Assembly (NCBI GenBank): GCA_934394985.1
Contig: CAKRRF010000019.1
Location: forward strand, 1-51,181
Direction of reading: 5' to 3'
Source: an uncultured Marvinbryantia sp.
GTDB lineage: Bacteria; Bacillota; Clostridia; Lachnospirales; Lachnospiraceae
Length of the DNA stretch: 51,181 nucleotides
The notes under the pieces are model-generated. The model ran no database searches, was not told where the DNA came from, and saw only the letters and a program-made list of their open reading frames with translations. Below, piece after piece: positions 8,185 to 16,608 of this stretch (its first letter is position 1; every line of letters begins with the position of its first letter). The position numbers and the translations under genes were made by a program.

Positions 8185-9186
8185 ATGAGAAATATGAAAA
8201 AAAATAAAATAGTAAGATATGGCAGTGTTGTGCTGGCTGCAGCAGTGCTGGCAACCGGTGCCTGGTATACAGAACGAGAGACAGAGGATTTATCCATTCC
8301 GCAGGTAGTAGAATATATCGATACCGAAGACGGAAGCATTGTGATTCCGGAAGAAGAAGTACCACTGGCAAGTAAGCCGACAGTCAAGGTAAAGAGAACC
8401 ACAAAGAGAAAAGTAAAGAAATCCAAGCTGAAAAAGAAAGCAAAGAAAACAAAAAAGACAACAAAAAGAAGTAAAAAAACCAAAAGAGTGAAAAAAGAGA
8501 ATTCTAAGAAGAAAGTGGCTACTGATACGACGATACTTACCACTGTGGTGGCAGCAACCAGGAAGGATTCTAATGTGAAGACAACAACCACTACTGTGGA
8601 GACAACTGTGAAAACCACAACTACGAATAAGCCGAAGAAATCCTCCGGTGAAGCGGCTGCAAAAAACACGGCTGTCAGTACCGCCGCACAGAATACAGCT
8701 TCAGATGAACTGAAGACTGTAACAGATGTAACAGTACGCTCTATGGCACCAAAGGCAGATGCAAATGTACTCACTGCATTTGAAAATCTGGAATTCAAGA
8801 TTGAGATTAATCCAGCCTCTTCTTACAGCGGATATTTTTCTGTTAAGTCACATAATATTATCCTGAAGAAGAGCAGCGGTGATACCATATATCATGAACT
8901 GGGACATTTTGTGGGCTGGCTGGCAGGTAATGTGGACACCAGTTCGGAGTTTATGGCGATCTACAATCAGGAAAAGGGCGCTCTGCAGTCAGCAAATTAT
9001 CATTACCTGACACAGAACAGTGCAGAATATTTTGCAGAGTCTTATAAAGATTATATTCTATCTCCGCAAAAGCTTCAGTCTGCCAGACCACAGACTTATG
9101 AATTTGTGAAAAAAGCGGTATCCAGAATCTCAGATGCGAGAGTAGCCAATATCAAGACTGCATATATGAAGGCATATTGGACATAA
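8185..9186 (+). CDS. membrane-anchored zinc metallopeptidase with ATLF/PPEP-like catalytic domain
   Basis: This is a predicted extracytoplasmic protease. An N-terminal hydrophobic anchor (residues about 10-30) is followed by an acidic stretch, a Lys/Arg-rich low-complexity tract (about 68-115), a Thr-rich linker (about 118-155) and a C-terminal catalytic domain (about 195-333). The domain has HELGH with zinc ligands His237 and His241, then SSEFMAIYNQEKG, then NSAEYFAESYKDY about 40 residues later, which supplies a third zinc ligand (Glu281 or Glu285) and a Tyr. That arrangement matches anthrax-lethal-factor-like and Pro-Pro endopeptidase (PPEP) domains. An alternative start is the ATG at 8194. 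It follows the two-component pair and is closed by a terminator. The substrate is unknown; the basic tract suggests binding to wall polymers. Confidence 0.75.
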   Translation: MRNMKKNKIVRYGSVVLAAAVLATGAWYTERETEDLSIPQVVEYIDTEDGSIVIPEEEVPLASKPTVKVKRTTKRKVKKSKLKKKAKKTKKTTKRSKKTKRVKKENSKKKVATDTTILTTVVAATRKDSNVKTTTTTVETTVKTTTTNKPKKSSGEAAAKNTAVSTAAQNTASDELKTVTDVTVRSMAPKADANVLTAFENLEFKIEINPASSYSGYFSVKSHNIILKKSSGDTIYHELGHFVGWLAGNVDTSSEFMAIYNQEKGALQSANYHYLTQNSAEYFAESYKDYILSPQKLQSARPQTYEFVKKAVSRISDARVANIKTAYMKAYWT

Positions 9187-9206
9187 AAAATGAACAAAAA
9201 AGTACG

Positions 9207-9246
9207 AAAGAGGCTGTATCCACATTCGGGCAGCCTCTTTTTTCTT
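9207..9246 (+). terminator. intrinsic terminator after the metallopeptidase gene
   Basis: A perfect 10-bp stem, AAAGAGGCTG with CAGCCTCTTT, encloses a 14-nt loop and is followed by a T-rich tract (TTTTTTCTT). It lies 20 nt after the metallopeptidase stop codon. Confidence 0.85.
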
Positions 9247-9364
9247 GAAAAAAGCCAGTAGAAATGTTATCCTGTAACTATTCAAAGTTTTTTGCCTGAC
9301 AGGGCAGATGACGGGAAAACAGGCAGATTATGATGTAATATAAGAAAGTTAGGAGTGTGACGGC

Positions 9365-10609
9365 ATGCCGGGACAAAAGTTAGAAGTCAGAATGTTAGGC
9401 GGTTTTTCTGTGACCTACGCAGGAAAAGAAATTGTCATTGACCGCAATTTTGTTTCGAAGACAACGCAGCTGCTTCAGCTGTTTTTGCTTCATGCCCGGA
9501 ATGGCGTGTCGAAAGCAACACTGATCGATGCACTTTATGGAAGGGAAGAGGTAGAAAATAAAAACGGGAGCCTGAATAATACCCTTTTCCGTTTGCGCAA
9601 ACAGCTGAAAGCGGCGGGACTGCCGGACAGTAATTATATCTGTATTCGGGGAGGAATGTGTACCTGGGATGAGAACATTCCGATCTGGGTGGATGTATGT
9701 GAATTTGAGAGGCTGGTGCAAGAAGGGCAGGAGTGCAAGGGCGAGGAACGTCTGGAGGCATATCGCAAAGCTGTGGAGGCCTATACCGGAGAATTTCTGC
9801 CGAATATGATCGGGGAAGACTGGGTAACGATAGAAAACGTACACTGTCGTGATCTGTATGCAAAATGCGTGCAGGAGCTTTGCGAAGAAGGAATGACAGA
9901 AGAACGGTACGAGGATGTGTGGAAGGTTTCTACAGCGGCGGCAGCGATCTATCCCTTTGAAAACTGGCAGCTGTGGCAGATAGATAGTTTGATGGCGATG
10001 TCACGTTATCAGGAGGCGATGGCAGTTTATGAAAAGTCTACGCGACTGGCCTTTGATGAACTGGGATTGTCCCCGTCACCGGAGATGCTGCGGCGTTTTC
10101 GGATCATGGGGGAACATGTCAGCCAGACGGCAGAAGTGGCGGATGATATCAAGAATCGCCTCAGTGAAAAGGAAAAAGCGCAGGGTGCGTATTATTGTAC
10201 ATTTCCAAGCTTTGTGGATATCTATCATGTATTTACCCGTATGATAGAGCGAAGTGGCATTTCTGTTTATATCATGCTGTGTACGCTGAAGCGTAAAACT
10301 GGTAATGCAAAATGGGAAGAAAGCAGAGATCGTGCAGCATCGAAGACGCTGGCAATGGTCATATCCGAATCGCTTCGAAAAGGTGATTTCTATACCAGGT
10401 ACAGCTACACGCAATACCTGATTATGTTTTCTGAGATGAAGCTGGAAAACTGCAAGATTGTATCAGAACGCATCAGAAGCAATTTTGAAAAGGTATATAC
10501 AAAGGATTATGGTGTGGACTTTCATGTGACATCCATAGCAGATATTGACCGGAATGAGAATATACCGGAGAAGTTCTTCCTAAATGCCAGTGGGATTTGG
10601 AAAGAATAA
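9365..10609 (+). CDS. SARP/BTAD transcriptional regulator with degenerate GGDEF-like C-terminal domain
   Basis: This 414-residue regulator begins with a winged-helix domain (about 1-100) with LGGFSVTYAGKEI and NTLFRLRKQLKAAG, followed by a bacterial transcriptional activator (BTAD, TPR-like) domain (about 105-250) with LEAYRKAVEAYTGEFLP and YEKSTRLAFDELGLSPSPEM. The last 130 residues look like a GGDEF fold: ISESLRKGDFYTRYSYTQYLIMF occupies the place of the RyGGDEF signature, and VSERIRSNFEKVY follows it. Because GGDEF is replaced by YSYTQ, cyclase activity is unlikely and a nucleotide-sensing or dimerisation role is possible. It is a single-gene unit between two terminators. The target genes are unknown. 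Confidence 0.78.
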   Translation: MPGQKLEVRMLGGFSVTYAGKEIVIDRNFVSKTTQLLQLFLLHARNGVSKATLIDALYGREEVENKNGSLNNTLFRLRKQLKAAGLPDSNYICIRGGMCTWDENIPIWVDVCEFERLVQEGQECKGEERLEAYRKAVEAYTGEFLPNMIGEDWVTIENVHCRDLYAKCVQELCEEGMTEERYEDVWKVSTAAAAIYPFENWQLWQIDSLMAMSRYQEAMAVYEKSTRLAFDELGLSPSPEMLRRFRIMGEHVSQTAEVADDIKNRLSEKEKAQGAYYCTFPSFVDIYHVFTRMIERSGISVYIMLCTLKRKTGNAKWEESRDRAASKTLAMVISESLRKGDFYTRYSYTQYLIMFSEMKLENCKIVSERIRSNFEKVYTKDYGVDFHVTSIADIDRNENIPEKFFLNASGIWKE

Positions 10610-10662
10610 GCTATCAGGTGGGGAAGATGTACTAGTAAGAAATAAGTGAACAGGAATGAGAG

Positions 10663-10716
10663 ATGGGGCTGTCGCTTCACGATTTTTAATCGTAAAAGCG
10701 ACAGCTCCATTTTTTG
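10663..10716 (+). terminator. intrinsic terminator after the SARP-type regulator
   Basis: Arms at 10663-10677 and 10696-10710 form a 15-bp stem with one G-T pair, and an inner ACGAT/ATCGT pairing extends it. Six T residues follow at 10710-10715. It ends the regulator's transcript just before the repeat array. Confidence 0.85.
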
Positions 10717-10802
10717 ATCGATACAAGCTACTATTGATAAGCTGCGAAGCAGCTATTCTGTTATGAGCAATGAGCCAAAATCTTTGCTTACCACGGTAAC
10801 TT

Positions 10803-11110
10803 GAATCCGTGGTAAAGTACCGAGGAAAAGCAGAGAAGTTACCCCGGAATAGAAGAAGCAAGCTGAATCCGTGGTAAAGTACCGTGGAAACGCAGAGAAG
10901 TAACCCCGGAATAGAAGAAGCTAGTTGAATCCGTGGTAAAGTATCGCGGAAAGGCAGGGAAGTAACCCCGGAAAAGAAGAAGCTAGTTGAATCCGTGGTA
11001 AAGTATCGCGGAAAGGCAGGGAAGTAACCCCGGAAAAGAAGAAGCTAGTTGAATCCGTGGTAAAGTACCGAGGAAAAACAGAGAAGTTACCCTGGAATCA
11101 ACAAGCTTCG
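10803..11110 (+). repeat. 62-bp tandem repeat array A (five units)
   Basis: The string GAATCCGTGGTAAAGTA starts at 10803, 10865, 10927, 10989 and 11051, exactly 62 nt apart. Each unit continues with a GGAAA-GCAG segment, GAAGT(A/T)ACCCCGGAA and a purine-rich AGAAGAAGC end. Units three and four are nearly identical, while the outer ones differ at several bases. An ACCACGG/CCGTGGT inverted repeat (10790-10813) marks the left edge, and a perfect palindrome AGCTGC-GAA-GCAGCT lies at about 10739-10753. The period is not a multiple of three and no gene is seen here. A related array lies at 49441-49770. Confidence 0.9.
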
Positions 11111-11111
11111 A

Positions 11112-12428
11112 TTAATGTCCGTGACTAAGCTGATAAGTAAGCATACAGAACATTTTTACAGCGATCGGCAGTGCCTGCTCATTAAAATCAAAATCTGGAT
11201 TGTGTCCCGGGGCAGCTGTTTTCGTTAAGGTATAGAAAAACAGACTTTTACCTCCATGGGACTGAACATTTTCGGAGAGCCAGGAGAAGTCTTCACTGAA
11301 AGAGGCAGCAGGATCCGGAGTACGGACAGCAAGAGAAAGTTGTTTGGCTGTGTCCTCCAGAAAGCATATCATATCAGAGTCATTGATGACAGACGGTGCA
11401 GAGCCAACGGTCTCGATGCTGCAGGTACAATGATGCATATCAGCAGATGACTGCAGAATACGTCTGGCATAATCCTCCATATATTGGTTTACCTCGGTGC
11501 TGCATCCTCGCACTTCCAGTTCCAGTCTGGCATGGTCACAGATCACATTTCTTCCGGATCCTGCCTGAGCAATCCCCACGTTGATCTGAGATGGCCCATC
11601 AGAATGCCGTGGAATGGCATGAAGATTTAAGATGGCAGAAGCCATCGCCAGCATGGCATTATGGCCTTTTTCTGGCAGAGCGGCATGGGAAGACAGACCG
11701 GAAAAGACGGCATTTAGCTTGGTAGTGGCAAGAGTCGGGCCAACAGATACACCGATTTGTTCTGCAGGATTCTGATATGGGAAAATATGGCTTCCAATCA
11801 GATAGTCCACATCACTCAGATGACCGTTGGCTGCAATGGAGCGTGCACCGCGCACACCTTCTTCGGCAGGCTGAAAAATCAGCTTGATGGTACCGGAAAG
11901 ATAATCTTTTAGTTCAGACAGGATTCTGGCAGTCGTCAGACCAATGGCGACATGTCCATCATGTCCGCAGGCATGCATAAAGCCTGGATTCTGTGAGGCA
12001 AATCCCTCTTTGTATGGAACATGAGAGGAGCCTGTACTTTCGGTAATCGGCAGAGCATCCATATCAAAACGAAGCGCAGTAACCGGACCATCTCCGCAGC
12101 GCAGAATGCCGATGACACCGGTAAAACCATTGCGTGCATCTGCAGCATATGCAGGTATGGCACCCTGAGTCAGAGCACGCTGATAATGCGCTTCCAGATC
12201 GTGAGCGGACGGGAGTCCCATTCTGCTATCAGCCGAACATACATCAGAACCGGTAAGCACCTGATATCCCAGATCTGACAGACAGGCTGCAATAAAGGAA
12301 GAGGTACGAATTTCACACCAACCCGGTTCCGGAAAACGATGAAAATCCCGGCGCAGACGGATCAGCTCCGGAGTGTATGTGGTAAGTTTCGATTGTAATG
12401 GTAAATAAAAATCAGATACAGACGACAT
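11112..12428 (-). CDS. M20-family amidohydrolase, p-aminobenzoyl-glutamate hydrolase subunit A-like
   Basis: This is a predicted zinc or manganese amidohydrolase cleaving an N-acyl amino acid. Metal-binding motifs of the M20D group are present: FMHACGHDGHVAIGL, FQPAEEGVRGARS, the dimerisation-domain segment SSHAALPEKGHNAMLAMA, and a C-terminal AAPGHNPDFDF. The sequence aligns along its whole length with my memory of E. coli AbgA, including the unusual insert around SADSRMGLPSAHDLE and the segment INVGIAQAGSGRNV. AbgA works with a paralogue AbgB and transporter AbgT; neither is nearby, so this may be a stand-alone hydrolase with a different substrate. It is transcribed leftward towards the repeat array as a single gene. 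Family is firm; substrate is inferred. Confidence 0.85.
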   Translation of the reverse strand: MSSVSDFYLPLQSKLTTYTPELIRLRRDFHRFPEPGWCEIRTSSFIAACLSDLGYQVLTGSDVCSADSRMGLPSAHDLEAHYQRALTQGAIPAYAADARNGFTGVIGILRCGDGPVTALRFDMDALPITESTGSSHVPYKEGFASQNPGFMHACGHDGHVAIGLTTARILSELKDYLSGTIKLIFQPAEEGVRGARSIAANGHLSDVDYLIGSHIFPYQNPAEQIGVSVGPTLATTKLNAVFSGLSSHAALPEKGHNAMLAMASAILNLHAIPRHSDGPSQINVGIAQAGSGRNVICDHARLELEVRGCSTEVNQYMEDYARRILQSSADMHHCTCSIETVGSAPSVINDSDMICFLEDTAKQLSLAVRTPDPAASFSEDFSWLSENVQSHGGKSLFFYTLTKTAAPGHNPDFDFNEQALPIAVKMFCMLTYQLSHGH

Positions 12429-12704
12429 GATAAAAAAATCCTTTCCTGTTACAGTTAAGTTCCCCGCTGCTCGACTTGAATGGTTTTCATGGTTGATACA
12501 AGCAAGTTCTACCTATTGCTTATTGCTCTGCGTAGTTGAATCCGGGGATTTCCATGATTTGAGTCAGGAGGATAGTTGCAATCCGCTTCGCTACTTGCCT
12601 GATTCAGTGAAATGGAGATTAATATGATGTTATTATAGACACAGAACAGGCAGACTGTCAAAAGATCAGATTGGGAAAATGAAAAAAGATTTTTGAAAAG
12701 TATC
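12429..12704. other. intergenic region, possible fossil of the 62-bp repeat
   Basis: No gene is seen between the divergent amidohydrolase and carboxypeptidase genes. The stretch around 12528-12552 contains TAGTTGAATCCG followed by GGG, which matches the start of a unit of the 62-bp repeat but then diverges. An imperfect 8-bp inverted repeat flanks about 12560-12607. This could be a decayed single unit or chance similarity. Confidence 0.25.
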
Positions 12705-12734
12705 TTGAAAAGGCAATCCCAGATTGTTATAATA
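12705..12734 (+). promoter_or_regulatory. sigma-A-type promoter of the D,D-carboxypeptidase gene
   Basis: TTGAAA (12705-12710) and TATAAT (12729-12734) are separated by 18 nt. The start codon at 12807 lies about 65 nt after the predicted transcription start, with AGGAGG at 12795-12800. Confidence 0.75.
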
Positions 12735-12806
12735 TGTGATGTATGCAAAATGGGGGAGGTTTCGGAAAAAATATCGAAACGAGAGAAATTTAGCAGGAGG
12801 GAAATA

Positions 12807-14507
12807 ATGAAAAAGGGGAAATTGTGGACAGCATTGCTGCTTGCGGCAGCTATGTGTGTGAACCCAGTCTGGACACAGCTTCCAGGCAATGCCTCTTATG
12901 ATAAAGTGAGTGCAGAAGAAGAGGAAGATTCCGGTACAGAAGGGGAGGAAGGAAGCGAAGCGATCGATCCTACCGTACAGACAAATGACATTCCGGGATG
13001 GCCGCAGGGGGATGCGGTAGAATGTGATGCCGCGATTTGTCTGGATGCAAATACCGGGACAGTTTTATATGGAAAGAACATTGACAAACAGGAATATCCA
13101 GCCAGTATAACAAAGATCATGACAGTGCTTCTGGCACTGGAAAATGGAAATCTGGAAGATACCGTGACATTTTCAGAGAATGCTGTATACAGTATTGAGT
13201 ACGGCAGTGCGCATCTTGGCCTGACAGAAGGCGAAGAACTGACACTGGAGCAGTGTCTGTATGGCATCATGCTGGCATCGGCAAATGAGATTTCCAATGC
13301 TGTGGCAGAGCATATCGGCGGAAGTGTGGAAAAATTTGCAGACATGATGAATGAAAAGGCTGCACAGCTGGGCTGTATCAATACGCATTTTGTGAATCCA
13401 AACGGACTGCATGATGAAAATCATTATACTTGTGCGTATGATATGGCATTGATTACACAGGAAGCGATGAAATATGACAAGTTTCGCGAGATCATTCATA
13501 CACAGGAATATTGTTATCCGGAGACAAATCTGGTAAAGGAAAAACGATATTTTGCCAATCATCACGGAATGCTGATGGATGAAAGCAGAGCGTATGATGG
13601 ATTTATCGGAGGCAAAACAGGATATACGGATGAGGCGTGGAACACACTGGTATCCACAGCGGAAAGAAATGGTATGCTTCTGATCGGCGTAGTGCTTCAT
13701 GCACCGGGACAGGACAGTGAATACGGGGATACAAAGACCGTCCTGGATTACGGATTTAACAATTTCCAGGAAGTACAGGTCAATAATCTGGAACAGGGCA
13801 TGGATCATACAGAAATCATTGGTATCGACGATCCGGCAGAGCAGGAAAAGATCAGGCAGGCCGATTTGTCACAGGCACCGTTCACGACAGGGGAGACGGC
13901 AACGATCACAGTGCCAGACGGAACAGATGTGTCATCGCTTACCAGGAAGATGGATTTTACGACAGGAAAACTGACCTATTATTATGGAGACCAGGCACTG
14001 GGAAGTGCGTCCTTTACGTATACAGGGGAATGGGAAGCAGCGACAGAGGCACCGACTGAGACAGAAACGGAAACAGAGACAGAGACGGAAACAGAAGCAG
14101 GCGGACTGAGTAAAATGCTTCAGAATGGGGCATTTGCCAACAACAAGGTGCTGACAGTTGTCGCAGAAGGCTATGATAAAGTAGATCTTTTTATTAAGAC
14201 ACATACCATATTTGCTGTTTTATCAGGGGCGATCCTGTTGATCATTTTTATACCGCTTTTACTGGTATCGATCAGCAGAAATAAAAAATATAAAAAAATG
14301 ATCAAGCTGCGTACGCAGGAGATGGCGCTGCGCAGACAGCTGGAAGCAGAGATTGAAGAAAAATCTGCAGCACAGGTAGAAGCAGAGCTCCGGGCACATG
14401 AACTGGAAATTCAGCTGGAGGAGGAACGGAAGAAAAACCGGGAAAAAGAAGCGGAAGAGACAGATCAGGAGGCAGCAGAGGAGGAAAAAACAACAGGGGA
14501 AGCTTAA
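12807..14507 (+). CDS. D-alanyl-D-alanine carboxypeptidase (S11 family, DacF-like) with C-terminal anchor and coiled coil
   Basis: This penicillin-binding protein trims the terminal D-Ala of peptidoglycan peptides. A signal sequence (residues 1-25) and an acidic Glu-rich linker precede the peptidase domain with active-site motifs SITK (Ser100), SAN (Ser158) and KTG (Lys270). A beta-rich S11 C-terminal domain follows, then a Thr-Glu repeat tract, a hydrophobic helix near the C-terminus (HTIFAVLSGAILLIIFIPLLLVSI) and a highly charged coiled-coil tail of about 90 residues. Typical family members end in an amphipathic helix, so the long cytoplasmic coiled coil is unusual. The start at 12807 is chosen for its AGGAGG 6 nt upstream; the longer frame from 12693 overlaps the promoter. 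Enzyme class is certain. Confidence 0.88.
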   Translation: MKKGKLWTALLLAAAMCVNPVWTQLPGNASYDKVSAEEEEDSGTEGEEGSEAIDPTVQTNDIPGWPQGDAVECDAAICLDANTGTVLYGKNIDKQEYPASITKIMTVLLALENGNLEDTVTFSENAVYSIEYGSAHLGLTEGEELTLEQCLYGIMLASANEISNAVAEHIGGSVEKFADMMNEKAAQLGCINTHFVNPNGLHDENHYTCAYDMALITQEAMKYDKFREIIHTQEYCYPETNLVKEKRYFANHHGMLMDESRAYDGFIGGKTGYTDEAWNTLVSTAERNGMLLIGVVLHAPGQDSEYGDTKTVLDYGFNNFQEVQVNNLEQGMDHTEIIGIDDPAEQEKIRQADLSQAPFTTGETATITVPDGTDVSSLTRKMDFTTGKLTYYYGDQALGSASFTYTGEWEAATEAPTETETETETETETEAGGLSKMLQNGAFANNKVLTVVAEGYDKVDLFIKTHTIFAVLSGAILLIIFIPLLLVSISRNKKYKKMIKLRTQEMALRRQLEAEIEEKSAAQVEAELRAHELEIQLEEERKKNREKEAEETDQEAAEEEKTTGEA

Positions 14508-14586
14508 AAGACTGCGTCAGCAAAAGAACAGACAGCCATCAGGGGAAAAAGAACAGGGCTGTAGAAATAAGGGAGGAATAATTAAT

Positions 14587-15324
14587 ATGAACTGGGTATC
14601 ACCAATTAAAGATGACGAAACACTGGAACGTTTTAAGCAGGCACTTCGAAAAGTGGATGATAAATATTATATCTTATTTGAAATCGGTGTGGGAACCGGG
14701 CTTCAGCTTCAGGAGATTCTGAAGTTCAGAAATAAAGACATTCGAGACAAAGATGAGATTGAAGCATGTATCGGAACCAAGAACATCAAACGAACATTTA
14801 AGATCAATAAAGAACTGAAGAAAATCATTTTGGATTATACAGAAGGCAAAGATCCGGATGCATATCTGATCGTGGGACATGCAAGCTCTACAGCCGCATT
14901 ATCCAGAGAACAGGCTTACCGTGTTTTCAAGAATGTGGGAAAAGAGCTGGGGCTGAATTCTATCGGTGCACAGACTATGAGAAAGACATTTGCATGGAGA
15001 TATTATAAGAGCACCAATGATATTTATTATCTGCAGAATCTTTTAAACCATGCATCACCATCTATCACTTACCGTTACATCGGGGAGAAACCAAACGTAG
15101 AAGTGGTATTGAAGAAAATGACACCGGAAGAAAATGAGAGAAGCCGTTATCTTCTGTATAAAGATGGAAATGGAAAGAAGAGAATGGACAACATCATCGA
15201 CCTGTTCCAGCATCTGAAAGCAGAACTGGATAATCCGACCAACAATGATGCGTTCTACGGAAAAGTAGACTGTCTGCTGGAAGAAGTGGAAGAACTGATT
15301 AAGAATTATAATAAAACCAATTAA
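14587..15324 (+). CDS. tyrosine-recombinase/integrase-like protein lacking part of the active site
   Basis: This 245-residue protein has the fold signatures of the phage-integrase catalytic domain: IGVGTGLQLQEILKFRNKDI (box I), TMRKTFAWRYYK (box II) and LLNHASPSITYRYIG with His155 and the probable nucleophile Tyr164. In active recombinases box I contains TGLR; here the Arg is Gln40. The His of the HxxR motif is also Gln129, while Arg132 is kept. The N-terminal core-binding domain is very short, and an extra C-terminal helical tail of about 70 residues is present. The start at 14587 follows GGGAGG at 14571-14576. No phage or attachment-site features lie nearby, so it may be a domesticated DNA-binding protein. 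Confidence 0.72.
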   Translation: MNWVSPIKDDETLERFKQALRKVDDKYYILFEIGVGTGLQLQEILKFRNKDIRDKDEIEACIGTKNIKRTFKINKELKKIILDYTEGKDPDAYLIVGHASSTAALSREQAYRVFKNVGKELGLNSIGAQTMRKTFAWRYYKSTNDIYYLQNLLNHASPSITYRYIGEKPNVEVVLKKMTPEENERSRYLLYKDGNGKKRMDNIIDLFQHLKAELDNPTNNDAFYGKVDCLLEEVEELIKNYNKTN

Positions 15325-15366
15325 AAAGCGGCACCATGAATGTTACGATTCATGGTGCCTTTTTAA
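15318..15366. terminator. bidirectional terminator between convergent genes
   Basis: GGCACCATGAAT (15330-15341) pairs with ATTCATGGTGCC (15348-15359). TTTTT follows on the plus strand and CTTTTTAATT on the minus strand, so it can end both the integrase-like gene and the exonuclease gene. The exonuclease stop codon lies inside the hairpin. Confidence 0.85.
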
Positions 15367-16299
15367 GCGCCTGCGTTCCTGAAGAATCAGCTTTCGTTCC
15401 AGCAGATCGCCGGCCTGATCTACATCAATTTGTTTGATGGTTTTTACACAGAAATATCCATTCGAATTCTCACATTTTTTCATTCGGATTTTTCCCTTCA
15501 GATAGCCATGCTCCTCGCAGTACGCCAGGCAGCTGAAGTTCTTGCCGCCACTGGCAAACCAGCGGATTTTTTTCTTTGCATTTTTCCCACAGAGATAGCA
15601 TCTGGTGGAAGTAACCTTACGATCTTTCATCAGTTCCTTTTTGGAAGAAAATTCTTTGGAAACGAACTTGGAATATCCCTGAAAAATAACATAGATTTCT
15701 TCCCGGCGGGTCTGAGGACTGCGAAAATAATCGATAGAATAAAAATGATGAATCTGTTCATCGGAAAGAAGTCTCAGAACCTCTGCTGTATAGATCGCAT
15801 CAGAGAGTGCAGCGTGAAAGGACTCGGATTTCGGAATACAAAGCTCGTCCACGGCTGTCTCCAGTGACTTGCGGCTTTTGCCATCGTCAAAATCGATACT
15901 GTATAATTTTTGAATATCCAGATACTTCAGTGGAAAAGGGAAAAAGTTTTCCATATGATGAAAACGCATATTGCGCTGCAGTTCCAGAAGATCCAGAGAA
16001 CCCCAGATACAGTAAGTGACATCATCTCCGCACCACTGGTGAAACCGCTCACATACAACCGGAAAAGGATCGGCCTTTTTCAGGCTGTCGGCAGAAAGAT
16101 GAATGATGGACTGTGTCATAGGATGCAGGCGCCTGTAAACAGAAGGCTGGATCAGTTCATGAAAACGGCCGATTTCCTGCTTCTCGCTATTCAGTTTTAC
16201 AGCGCCGATTTCCAGAACTTCAAAAGGCAGAGCCGGATTTTCTTTTGCCTTACCATCCGGGCACTGATTCCATTCCAGATCAAATACAATATAATTCAT
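15343..16299 (-). CDS. 3'-5' exonuclease, DEDDh superfamily (KapD/RNase T-like)
   Basis: This is a predicted metal-dependent 3'-5' exonuclease acting on RNA or DNA. Exo I is FDLEWNQ (Asp and Glu, residues 7 and 9), Exo II is IWGSLDLLELQRN, and Exo III is HAALSDAIYTAEVL, with the His and Asp typical of the DEDDh type. The domain occupies residues 1-180. A C-terminal extension of about 135 residues carries two Cys-x2-Cys or related Cys pairs (RCYLCGKNAKKKIRW and SCLAYCEEHGYLKG), which could bind a zinc ion. It is expressed alone from its own promoter. Family is firm; the substrate is unknown, and the zinc-finger-like tail is an inference from the Cys spacing. Confidence 0.82.
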   Translation of the reverse strand: MNYIVFDLEWNQCPDGKAKENPALPFEVLEIGAVKLNSEKQEIGRFHELIQPSVYRRLHPMTQSIIHLSADSLKKADPFPVVCERFHQWCGDDVTYCIWGSLDLLELQRNMRFHHMENFFPFPLKYLDIQKLYSIDFDDGKSRKSLETAVDELCIPKSESFHAALSDAIYTAEVLRLLSDEQIHHFYSIDYFRSPQTRREEIYVIFQGYSKFVSKEFSSKKELMKDRKVTSTRCYLCGKNAKKKIRWFASGGKNFSCLAYCEEHGYLKGKIRMKKCENSNGYFCVKTIKQIDVDQAGDLLERKLILQERRRLKRHHES

Positions 16300-16383
16300 A
16301 GTAGTCTCCTGTTGGTTTATGTGGTATGTGTGATATCTGAAGGTTGTTTTGTGAGGTGCACACTTGAAAACCTAAGTATCATC

Positions 16384-16412
16384 AGTATACACAGATATTT
16401 ATTTCTCGTCAA
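16384..16412 (-). promoter_or_regulatory. promoter of the exonuclease gene
   Basis: On the minus strand TTGACG (16412-16407) and TATACT (16389-16384) are spaced by 17 nt, giving a predicted start near 16377 and a leader of about 78 nt. The rest of 16413-16608 holds no recognised gene; a candidate -10 (TATACT, 16549-16554) for the downstream ATPase has no convincing -35. Confidence 0.75.
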
Positions 16413-16608
16413 CTTGCATAGCAAAAGAGAGGTTCTTTCGGCAAGTTGCTTATGAAAAGTAAAGGGCAGGTAAAGGAGTGGCAGAAGTAACAAGAGAATC
16501 CGAAAAAGTTTGGGCAATAGTGGTATGGCAGAGAAAGAGAAAAGCAGTTATACTGAGAACATGCTAAGAAGAGACGCAGACAGCGTATAAAATGGAGGAA
16601 AAATCGAG

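Noticed and set aside
14587..15324. Integrated phage or genomic island marked by the integrase-like gene
   Set aside because: No other phage or conjugation genes, no direct-repeat attachment sites and no tRNA lie nearby, and the active site is incomplete.
16587..16592. TATAAA as -10 of the sugar ATPase gene
   Set aside because: No suitable -35 lies 15-19 nt upstream, and it is only about 17 nt before the start codon, leaving little room for a leader.
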